A model generated the notes under the pieces. That model was not told the origin of the DNA. It did not search any database and saw only the letters and a list, made by a program, of their open reading frames with translations. 64,000 nucleotides of DNA from an uncultured Collinsella sp. (GTDB lineage Bacteria > Actinomycetota > Coriobacteriia > Coriobacteriales > Coriobacteriaceae), in the NCBI GenBank assembly GCA_902470695.1, contig CABRHH010000005.1:1-64000 (forward strand). Reading direction: 5' to 3'. A program made the translations under genes and the position numbers. Shown piece after piece: positions 57,585 through 64,000 of this stretch; position 1 is the first letter of the stretch, and the number at the start of each line of letters is the position of its first letter.

Positions 57585-58391
57585 GTGTCATATCGCGTAT
57601 CGACGCAGGTCTACTCCGGGCCGTTCGACCTGCTGCTGCAGCTGGTGAGCCGCCAGAAGGTCGACATCGGCTCCATCTCGATCGCCGAGGTGGCCGAGCA
57701 ATACCTGGCCGAGGTCGATCGGCTCGAGGCGCTCGACCTCGATGTGGCGAGCGACTTTCTGCTGGTGGCGGCCACCTTGCTCGATATCAAGGCCGCCTCG
57801 CTCGTGCCCGACGACGAGCCGGGCGGGACGCCCGCCATGGAGGACATGGACGACCTGGCCGATCTTGACGGCGACGCCCTGCGCGAGGTCCTCATCCAGC
57901 GCCTGATCGCCTACAAGCAGTTCCGCGCCGCCGCCATGGCGCTCGGGGCCCGCATGGAGGCCGAAAGCCATATGCACCCGCGCGTGGCTGGGCCCGATCC
58001 GGAGTTTTTGAATCTCATGCCCGATTACCTGGCGGGGATCACCTTGCGCGGGCTGGCGGTCATCTGCGCCGACCTCGACGGGCGCCGCGAGACGTTTCTG
58101 CTGGAGGCCGAGCACGTGGCGCCGCATCGGGTGCCGCTCGAGCTCACGGTGGCCTCTGTGGACCGCATGACCGCCGCCCACCCGCATACCACCTTCCGCG
58201 AGCTGGTGGGTGACGAGACGACGACCGAGCAGCTGGTGGCAACGTTTCTGGCGATTCTGGAGCTTGCGAAGCGCGGCTCGCTCGTCCTGTCGCAAGATGA
58301 GAACTTCGGCGCGATCGCGATCGATCGCGTGGCCGGGGACGCAGCCTACCGCCCCGGCGACGGCACGCTGTTTGAGGAGGAGGATGCATGA
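57585..58391 (+). CDS. scpA: condensin subunit ScpA
   Basis: The 268-residue kleisin starts from GTG 57585 with MSYRVSTQVYSGPFDLLLQL. The N-terminal domain continues VSRQKVDIGSISIAEVAEQY and DVASDFLLVAATLLDIKAAS, which bind the SMC neck. The C-terminal winged helix (about 190-250: TFRELVGDETTTEQLVATFL and LELAKRGSLVLSQDENFGAI) binds the SMC head. It bridges the SMC heads with ScpB. It overlaps scpB by 4 bases. Confidence 0.94.
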   Translation: MSYRVSTQVYSGPFDLLLQLVSRQKVDIGSISIAEVAEQYLAEVDRLEALDLDVASDFLLVAATLLDIKAASLVPDDEPGGTPAMEDMDDLADLDGDALREVLIQRLIAYKQFRAAAMALGARMEAESHMHPRVAGPDPEFLNLMPDYLAGITLRGLAVICADLDGRRETFLLEAEHVAPHRVPLELTVASVDRMTAAHPHTTFRELVGDETTTEQLVATFLAILELAKRGSLVLSQDENFGAIAIDRVAGDAAYRPGDGTLFEEEDA

Positions 58392-59197
58392 GGGAGCTCG
58401 AGAGGCTCGACGATGCGTCGCTGAAAGGCGCGCTCGAGGCCATGCTGCTCGTATCGAGCGACCCGGTGAGCGCCAGCCAGCTTGCCGGCACGCTCAAGGC
58501 CACGCCCGGCGAGGTCGCCTCGCTGCTGGCTGAGCTCAAGGTCGAGTACGAAGAGGCTAATCGCGGCTTTCAGCTGCGCGAGGTGGCGGGCGGCTGGCGC
58601 CTGTTCACCCACCCGGCCTACCACGACCAGGTCGAGGCGTTCGTGCTGTCCTGGGACACGCAGCGCCTGTCGCAGGCGGCCCTCGAGGCGCTCGCGGTGA
58701 TCGCCTACCATCAGCCGGTCACGCGTGAGATGGTCAAGGGAATCCGCGGGGTGAACTCCGACGGCGTCATCTCCTCGCTGGTGGACAAGGGCCTGATCCG
58801 CGAGGTGGGGCGCGACAGCGAGCGCGGCCAGGCGATTCTGTACGGCACCACCAACGCCTTCCTCGAGAAGTTCGGGCTGCGCTCCACGCGTGATTTGCCC
58901 GACCTGGAGCAGTTCGCCCCCGACGAGCAGGCGCGCCAGTTCATCCGCGAACGCCTGTCGGGCCGCTCGATCTCCTCGACGATCGACGAGGTCGTCGGTG
59001 ACCTGGACGAGGAGCGTGAGCTGATCGACGATGCGTCCGCCGACGAGGCGGCGGTACTGGATGGGGACGCCGCGGTGGTGACGGATGCGCTGAGCGGCGC
59101 TGCGGCGCCTGCAGCGGCTCCCGCGAATGCGGGCGAGCCTGCGCTCGAGGCGCCCGCCTTGCTCGCGGACAGCGCGGAAGGGGATGCCGATGAGTGA
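58388..59197 (+). CDS. scpB: condensin subunit ScpB
   Basis: The 269-residue protein has two winged-helix domains: LKGALEAMLLVSSDPVSASQ, LREVAGGWRLFTHPAYHDQV, and RLSQAALEALAVIAYHQPVT with EMVKGIRGVNSDGVISSLVD and FLEKFGLRSTRDLPDLEQF. The C-terminal 80 residues are acidic and Ala-rich. ScpB dimers bind ScpA and regulate the SMC ring. The start overlaps scpA (ATGA) and the end overlaps the RluB gene by 8 bases. Confidence 0.94.
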   Translation: MRELERLDDASLKGALEAMLLVSSDPVSASQLAGTLKATPGEVASLLAELKVEYEEANRGFQLREVAGGWRLFTHPAYHDQVEAFVLSWDTQRLSQAALEALAVIAYHQPVTREMVKGIRGVNSDGVISSLVDKGLIREVGRDSERGQAILYGTTNAFLEKFGLRSTRDLPDLEQFAPDEQARQFIRERLSGRSISSTIDEVVGDLDEERELIDDASADEAAVLDGDAAVVTDALSGAAAPAAAPANAGEPALEAPALLADSAEGDADE

Positions 59198-59996
59198 GCA
59201 GCGCGTGCATCCCGGCGATGCCATGCTCGTCCCCATGCGCCTGCAGCGCTTCCTGGCGCGCGCCGGTGTGGCGAGTCGCCGCGGCTCGGAGGCTCTGATG
59301 AGCGCCGGGCGCGTGCGCGTGAACGGCGAGGTCGCCTCGGAGCTGGGCTGCAAGGTCGACCCGGCCCGCGACCGCGTGACGGTCGACGGCGTCCCGGTGG
59401 CGCTGGGCGCCGGCGCGTCCTACCTGATGCTCAACAAGCCGGCGGGCGTGCTCACCACGATGAGCGACCCCTACGGGCGGCCGTGCGTGGCCGACCTCGT
59501 CGCCTCCGCGCGCATCCCGGGGCTGTTCCCGGTGGGCCGCCTGGATATGGACACCACGGGACTTCTGCTGTTCACCACCGACGGGGAGCTGGGCCAGCGC
59601 CTGCTGCATCCGTCCCACCATGTGTGGAAAACCTATATCGCGCAGGTTGACGGGCGTGTGCACGATGAGGAGCTCGAGCCGTTGCGTCGCGGCATCGAGC
59701 TGGACGACGGGCCGTGCGCCCCGGCCCGCTGCCGCGTGCTGGATAATCGTAGCGGCGCCGCGCGTCGGGCTCCTGCAAGTGCCGGGGCACCGGCGGGCAC
59801 CACGTGCGTGGAGGTGCAGCTGCACGAGGGGCGCAAGAACCAGGTGAAGCGCATGCTCTCCCGCATCGGCCACCCGGTCATCGCCCTGCATCGCCCGCGA
59901 TTCGGCGCGCTGGAGCTGGGCGACCTGGCGCTGGGCGCCTGGCGTCCGCTCGCCCCCGAAGAGATTGCCACCCTGGACGACGCCTCGTCCCGGTAA
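59190..59996 (+). CDS. RluB/RsuA-family pseudouridine synthase
   Basis: The 268-residue protein has an N-terminal S4 RNA-binding domain (MRLQRFLARAGVASRRGSEA, then LMSAGRVRVNGEV). The RsuA-family catalytic core shows YLMLNKPAGVLTTMSDPYGR and PVGRLDMDTTGLLLFTTDGE, in which the Asp of GRLD is the nucleophile, and later VQLHEGRKNQVKRMLSRIGH. It isomerises a uridine in 23S (RluB type) or 16S rRNA. A loop rich in Ala after RVLDNRS is unusual. The ATG at 59190 overlaps scpB. It is followed by cmk, the usual neighbour. Confidence 0.91.
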   Translation: MSEQRVHPGDAMLVPMRLQRFLARAGVASRRGSEALMSAGRVRVNGEVASELGCKVDPARDRVTVDGVPVALGAGASYLMLNKPAGVLTTMSDPYGRPCVADLVASARIPGLFPVGRLDMDTTGLLLFTTDGELGQRLLHPSHHVWKTYIAQVDGRVHDEELEPLRRGIELDDGPCAPARCRVLDNRSGAARRAPASAGAPAGTTCVEVQLHEGRKNQVKRMLSRIGHPVIALHRPRFGALELGDLALGAWRPLAPEEIATLDDASSR

Positions 59997-60007
59997 GGAG
60001 GATTTCC

Positions 60008-60688
60008 ATGATCGTTGCCATCGACGGGCCCGCCGGTTCGGGCAAGTCCACCATCGCGCGTGAGATCGCGGCGCGCCTCGGCTTCTCGAAGCTCGACACC
60101 GGCGCCATGTACCGCTGCGTGGCTTTGGCCGCGCTCGAGCGCGGTGTCGCGCCCGACGACGCGCCCGCCGTCGGCGCGCTCGCCCGCGCGCTCAGCATCG
60201 AGTTCGGCGCGGAGCGTGCGGGCAACGTCGCGGTGTACCTTGACGGACGCGACGTGAGCGATGCGATTCGCACCCCGGCGGTCGACCGCGCCGTGTCGGC
60301 CGTGGCGGCCAACCCCGCCGTGCGCGTGGCCATGCTCGCACCGCAGCGCGCCTTCGCGCAGGGCCGCGACGTGGTGGCGGAGGGGCGTGACATCGGCTCG
60401 GTGGTGTTTCCCGCCGCCGAGCTCAAGGTGTTCCTGACCGCCGATCCGCGCGAGCGGGCGCGCCGCCGCGTCCTGCAGCGCCATGCGGGCAAGGACGTGG
60501 ACCCCGCCGTGCTCGAGGCCGAGATCGCCCAGACCCTGTCCGACATCGAGCGGCGCGATGCGGCCGATGCGGGCCGCGCCGCCGCGCCGCTGGTGTGCCC
60601 GCCCGATGCCGTCCGCATCGATTCGACCGCCAGCACCATCGACCAGATCGTCGACCAGGTTTCCGCGCTGGTTGCCGACCGCCGTTAG
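60008..60688 (+). CDS. cmk: cytidylate kinase
   Basis: The 226-residue P-loop kinase begins MIVAIDGPAGSGKSTIAREI and has LGFSKLDTGAMYRCVALAAL, VVAEGRDIGSVVFPAAELKV, FLTADPRERARRRVLQR and the lid. It phosphorylates CMP and dCMP. GGAGGATTTCC precedes the ATG. It sits in the order scpA-scpB-rluB-cmk-plsC-ispH seen in many Gram-positives. Confidence 0.96.
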   Translation: MIVAIDGPAGSGKSTIAREIAARLGFSKLDTGAMYRCVALAALERGVAPDDAPAVGALARALSIEFGAERAGNVAVYLDGRDVSDAIRTPAVDRAVSAVAANPAVRVAMLAPQRAFAQGRDVVAEGRDIGSVVFPAAELKVFLTADPRERARRRVLQRHAGKDVDPAVLEAEIAQTLSDIERRDAADAGRAAAPLVCPPDAVRIDSTASTIDQIVDQVSALVADRR

Positions 60689-60698
60689 GAGACGCCCC

Positions 60699-61424
60699 AT
60701 GCGCCTGTTTTCCGCCACCGCCGACGAGTACTATGCGCATGCGACCTGGGAGTACCCGCTGCCCATCCGCGCCCTGTTCCGCTTCGTCGCCCTCGTGCTG
60801 CTTGCCTTTTCCCGCGTGATGTGGCGCGCCCGCCTGGAGAACGCGCAGGCGCTGCTGGCGGGAGGCTCCACCGGCTCGGTCATCATCTGCAACCACACCT
60901 CCATGGCCGAGGTGGTGGCCATCTGGTCGACCCTGCGTTGCGCGGGCCGCTCGCCGCGCCCCATCGCCAAATCCGAGTTCTACACGAACTCCCTGGTGGC
61001 ATGGGCGTTTTCGCGCGCCGGGGCGATCCCGGTGGCCCGCGGCACGGCCGACCTCAAAACCGTGCGCGCCGCCCAGCATGCGCTGCAGCGCGGCGAGGAC
61101 ATCTTGATCTTCCCCGAGGGCACCCGCGTGCGCACCGACGACCAGCCCGTCACCATCCACGGCGGCTTCGCGCTGATGGCCTCGATGGCCAAGGCGCCGG
61201 TGGCTCCCATGGCGGTGTGCGGCTTTCGCGACGTGACGCCGGCCGGCAAGCGCCTGATGCGCCCCGTGCGCTGCTGGATGCGCGCCGGCGAGCCCGTGGA
61301 CGCCGTTGCCGCTCCGGCCGGGCTCAAGCGCGGCGAGCGCCTGCAGTGGGTGGAGGACGAGGCCGTGAGGCGCATGTACGCCCTGCGCGACGAGCTGCGC
61401 GCCGAGCATCCGGGGAGGTTCTAG
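60699..61424 (+). CDS. PlsC-like lysophospholipid acyltransferase with HX4E site
   Basis: The 241-residue membrane protein has an N-terminal hydrophobic segment (LFRFVALVLLAFSRVMW, about 26-42). Acyltransferase motifs are NHTSMAE at 65-71, a middle AFSRAGAIPVARG and FPEGTRVRTD near residue 140. The family catalytic motif is HX4D; here the acidic residue is Glu (H66, E71). It would acylate lysophosphatidate to phosphatidate, the product used by CdsA. The substitution may be active or altered in rate. It starts 10 bases after cmk and is followed by ispH. Confidence 0.87.
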   Translation: MRLFSATADEYYAHATWEYPLPIRALFRFVALVLLAFSRVMWRARLENAQALLAGGSTGSVIICNHTSMAEVVAIWSTLRCAGRSPRPIAKSEFYTNSLVAWAFSRAGAIPVARGTADLKTVRAAQHALQRGEDILIFPEGTRVRTDDQPVTIHGGFALMASMAKAPVAPMAVCGFRDVTPAGKRLMRPVRCWMRAGEPVDAVAAPAGLKRGERLQWVEDEAVRRMYALRDELRAEHPGRF

Positions 61425-61425
61425 C

Positions 61426-62283
61426 ATGGATGCACCGGTTATCGAGATCGCCGCGCATGCCGGGGTGTGCTACGGCGTCGAGCGGGCGCTCGCCATGGCG
61501 CTCGATGCCGCCGCATCCGCCGCGGACGGGCGCGCCGTGAGCACCTTGGGCCCCCTTATCCACAACCCGCTCGTCGTACGCGAGCTGGCGGAGCGCGGCG
61601 TCGTGGCGGCGCCGACTGCGCAGGAGGCTGCGCCTGGCACCCTCGTCATCCGCGCGCACGGCGTGACGCCCGCCGCGATCGAGGACGCGCGCGAGCGCGG
61701 GCTCGCCGTGCTCGACGCCACCTGCCCGTATGTGAAGAAGGTCCACGCGGCCGCCGAGCGGCTGGTCCGCGAGGGATTCCAGCTGCTGGTGATCGGGGAG
61801 AGCGGGCACCCCGAGGTCGAGGGGATCTTGGGCCATGCCGCCGGCGCTGCCCGCGTGATCGCGTCTGCCGCCGACCTGGACGGCATCGAGCTGGCACGGC
61901 GGGTGGGCGTGGTCGTGCAGACCACGCAGACCGCCGCCGTCCTGTCCGAGGTTGCAGCCGCGTTGGCGCCGCGCGTGGGCGAGCTGCGCGTGGTCAACAC
62001 CATCTGCGCCGCCACGCAGGAGCGCCAGGACAGCGCCGCCGAGCTCGCTGCCCGCGCCGACGTCATGCTGGTGGTGGGCGGCCGCAACTCGGGCAACACG
62101 CGCCGCCTCGCCGAGATCTGCCGCGCCCGCTGCGCGGCCACCCATCACATCGAGGACGCCGCCGAGATCGAGCCCTCCTGGTTCGCCGGTGCGCGCCTGG
62201 TGGGCGTCACCGCCGGTGCCTCCACGCCGGCTGCCCATATCGAGCGCGCCCGCCGCGCGGTGGCGGCGCTTGCGGGGGCATGA
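61426..62283 (+). CDS. ispH: 4-hydroxy-3-methylbut-2-enyl diphosphate reductase
   Basis: A 285-residue iron-sulfur enzyme with cluster cysteines at 15 (HAGVCYGVER), 100 (VLDATCPYVKKVH) and 194 (NTICAATQERQ). GRNSGNTRRLAEICR and VTAGASTPAAHIE follow. It produces IPP and DMAPP from the IspG product, completing the pathway that supplies UppS. It begins one base after the acyltransferase stop. Its stop overlaps the start of the DUF512 gene. Confidence 0.95.
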   Translation: MDAPVIEIAAHAGVCYGVERALAMALDAAASAADGRAVSTLGPLIHNPLVVRELAERGVVAAPTAQEAAPGTLVIRAHGVTPAAIEDARERGLAVLDATCPYVKKVHAAAERLVREGFQLLVIGESGHPEVEGILGHAAGAARVIASAADLDGIELARRVGVVVQTTQTAAVLSEVAAALAPRVGELRVVNTICAATQERQDSAAELAARADVMLVVGGRNSGNTRRLAEICRARCAATHHIEDAAEIEPSWFAGARLVGVTAGASTPAAHIERARRAVAALAGA

Positions 62284-63686
62284 TGGACGCCGCCCCCACT
62301 GTTGCCTCCTACGCACAGGCCCCCGTCTCCTACGCGCCCTCGCACGTCGTTGAAGGGGAGGGCGGCCTGGTTGTCGCCGTGGCACCCGAATCGCCTGCCG
62401 ACGACGTGGGCATCGAGCCGGGCATGCGCATCCTGACGGTTGCCGGCAAGCCGCTCACCGATATGATCGTGTGGCTGTGGGAGGCCGCCGACGACGAGGT
62501 CGAGATCGAGGTGTACGATCCGCGCGACAACACGGTGACGCCGGTGGTGCTCGAGCGCTTCGGGGGCGAGGAGTGGGGCCTGGAGTTCGACGGGGCGGTG
62601 TTCGACGGGATGCGCACCTGCGTGAACGCCTGCGTGTTCTGCTTCATGACCATGCTGCCGCGCGAGAGCCGCCGCTCGCTGTCCATCCGCGATGACGACT
62701 ACCGGCTGAGCTTTCTGCAGGGCAATTTCGTCACCCTGACCAACATGACGGACGCCGAGGTGGACGATGCGGTCGACAAGATGCTGTCGCCCATGAACGT
62801 GTCGCTGCACGCGATCACGCCCGAGGTGCGGCGTCGCCTGATCGGCCGGCATGCCGCGCGCGGCATCGAGGTGCTCGAGCGCCTGCTTGCCGCCGGGATC
62901 GAGATCCATGCGCAGATCGTGCTGTGCCCGGGCCTGAACGACGGGGACGAGCTGGCTGCCACGCTGTCCTACGTGGAGGCGCATCCGGGCATCACGAGCC
63001 TGGCCATCGTGCCGCTGGGGTTCACCAAGCACCAGAAGCGCTTCACGACGTCGTATTCCGATGATGTCGAGGCCTCGCGGGCGGTGGTGCACTTGATTGA
63101 GCCCTTCCAGCGCCGAGCGCGCGCCGAGCGCGGCCATACGGTGTTCCAGCTCGCCGATGAGTTCTACATCGACGCTGCGATGGAGGTCCCTCCTGCCGAG
63201 ACCTACGATGGATTCCCGCAGTTCTACGATGGCATCGGCATGCTGCGGACGTTTCTTGACGAGGTGGCGCGCCTGCGCATTGAGCGTGCGTCGGACATCG
63301 CGCGCCTGGTCGACGTGCTGGATGCCCGCGGTTTGGAGCTCATGGCTGTGTGCGGCGAGGCGGCCGTCACGACTTTCGGCGCCTTCTGCAACCTGTTCGG
63401 CTCGAGCGCACGCCCGCATGCGATCAACAACGAGTACTTCGGCGGCAACGTGAACGTCACCGGACTCATCTGCGCCTGCGACCTGCTGGCCCAGCTGCCG
63501 CGCGAGCTTGCCGGTACGCTCGTGCTGCTGCCTGAGGTGATGTTCAACCATGACGGTCTCACGCTCGATGGCGATACGCGCGCCCATGTGGAGGCGGAGG
63601 TTGCCGCGCGCGGCGGCATCGTGGCGTGCTCGGTTCCCGCGCCGTCCCGGATGCTCGCCGCCTGCCTGGCCGCCCTGGTGGGCTAA
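62280..63686 (+). CDS. DUF512 protein with PDZ and radical-SAM-like domains
   Basis: The 468-residue protein has an N-terminal PDZ-like domain (VVAVAPESPADDVGIEPGMR, LTVAGKPLTDM). It is followed by CVNACVFCFMTMLPRESRRS (C-x3-C-x2-C, the iron-sulfur site of radical SAM enzymes) with YRLSFLQGNFVTLTNMTDAE and LHAITPEVRRRLIGRHAARG. The C-terminal half (from about 290) is the DUF512 domain. The biochemical function is unknown. It starts at ATG 62280, overlapping the ispH stop, so it is co-translated with it. It is common in Firmicutes and Actinobacteria. Confidence 0.9.
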   Translation: MMDAAPTVASYAQAPVSYAPSHVVEGEGGLVVAVAPESPADDVGIEPGMRILTVAGKPLTDMIVWLWEAADDEVEIEVYDPRDNTVTPVVLERFGGEEWGLEFDGAVFDGMRTCVNACVFCFMTMLPRESRRSLSIRDDDYRLSFLQGNFVTLTNMTDAEVDDAVDKMLSPMNVSLHAITPEVRRRLIGRHAARGIEVLERLLAAGIEIHAQIVLCPGLNDGDELAATLSYVEAHPGITSLAIVPLGFTKHQKRFTTSYSDDVEASRAVVHLIEPFQRRARAERGHTVFQLADEFYIDAAMEVPPAETYDGFPQFYDGIGMLRTFLDEVARLRIERASDIARLVDVLDARGLELMAVCGEAAVTTFGAFCNLFGSSARPHAINNEYFGGNVNVTGLICACDLLAQLPRELAGTLVLLPEVMFNHDGLTLDGDTRAHVEAEVAARGGIVACSVPAPSRMLAACLAALVG

Positions 63687-63913
63687 TCCGCCGAGCGGCT
63701 GGCACGCGCGAACGCGGCGCTCGAGAAGGCGCGGACCTTTGGCAGTTTTCCATTTGAGTTGCTTTAGCCCCTCAATTTGTGCGCTTTGTGTCGTTGTTTC
63801 TCAATCGGCAAGTGGGTCAATCATCTAACCTGCCTTGCCTATAATCGAGACAGCTTCAAAGGGTTGCAGACATTCGAATGTCCATTGGTATCTCATGTAT
63901 GAAAGGGGCCGGT
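63687..63913. other. AT-richer gap at the right end
   Basis: 227 bases with a marked drop in GC from about 63760. It contains a TATAAT -10 box at 63840-63845, about 70 bases before the last gene, with a poor -35. It may mark the edge of an accessory region. Confidence 0.4.
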
Positions 63914-64000
63914 ATGGACGCGATGGTGTTAGAAACTCAAAGATGGCTCAACCACGAGTATTCAGATGTACAGGGCTGGGTCTCGCTAAAGGAAGATGGA
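63914..64000 (+). CDS. N terminus of a probable cell-wall-active protein (truncated by the window)
   Basis: Only 29 codons are visible, from the ATG at 63914 after GAAAGGGGCCGGT to the window edge. The sequence MDAMVLETQRWLNHEYSDVQ, then GWVSLKEDG, resembles the peptidoglycan-binding-like N terminus of secreted glycoside-hydrolase-like (DUF1906 type) proteins, which begin with a similar WLN-TY-GWVP-EDG pattern. The match is short, so the call is tentative. There is no signal peptide in the visible part. Confidence 0.45.
   Translation, partial: MDAMVLETQRWLNHEYSDVQGWVSLKEDG

Overview
The window is bacterial chromosome with high GC and almost all genes on the + strand. It most likely comes from a Coriobacteriia (Actinomycetota) genome of the Collinsella/Olsenella type. 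This is an inference from GC-rich coding sequence, Gram-positive envelope and housekeeping genes, actinobacterial-style promoters and LexA box, and a LuxR-type regulator embedded in a polytopic membrane protein, an architecture common in that class. I could run no searches, so family calls rest on motifs read by eye.

Layout. 1-4048 is the end of an exopolysaccharide or capsule locus: the 3' end of a dTDP-glucose 4,6-dehydratase, a GT2 glycosyltransferase and a Wzx flippase with visibly lower GC, and a second GT2 gene carrying a G9 tract. 4050-6660 is a decayed accessory stretch: an IS481-type transposase wreck, a fragment of UDP-glucose dehydrogenase, a 27-residue hydrophobic peptide behind a LexA box, and a 7-bp tandem repeat. 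6661-8014 (minus strand) is a tripartite toxin-antitoxin-SecB-like chaperone module.

8409-29073 is core: Asp23-family protein, DAK2/FakA-like protein, recG, rsmD, coaD, a coiled-coil protein, a DUF177 protein, rpmF, plsX, acpP, rnc, smc, ftsY, ffh, thyA, folA, a VOC protein, a SpoU methyltransferase and ftsH. The ftsY-ffh gap is filled with REP-like repeats, and a pair of long hairpins lies between ffh and thyA. 29427-35106 is a lineage-specific block: a membrane regulator with helix-turn-helix domains at both ends, then a five-gene operon encoding an ABC exporter (ATPase and two permeases) flanked by two exported proteins.

35184-63686 returns to core genes: NYN-LOTUS protein, rplS, rnhB, yraN, comM, dprA, trmFO, a Xer recombinase, rpsB-tsf, pyrH-frr-uppS-cdsA-dxr-rseP-ispG, proS, four tRNA genes, an ABC-F ATPase, a site-2 protease, scpA-scpB, an RluB-type pseudouridine synthase, cmk, plsC-like, ispH and a PDZ/radical-SAM DUF512 protein. 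Together these cover lipid precursor synthesis (plsX, acpP, plsC, cdsA), the non-mevalonate isoprenoid route with its use for cell wall carrier (dxr, ispG, ispH, uppS), chromosome organisation (smc, scpA, scpB), protein targeting (ftsY, ffh) and translation. The window ends inside the start of a probable secreted cell-wall-active protein.

Most interesting: the SOS-boxed micropeptide with a Shine-Dalgarno-sequestering leader (5367-5538), the toxin-antitoxin-chaperone module, and a family of paired long hairpins whose loops are conserved while their stems differ in sequence yet stay self-complementary (23836-24030 and 51791-51984).
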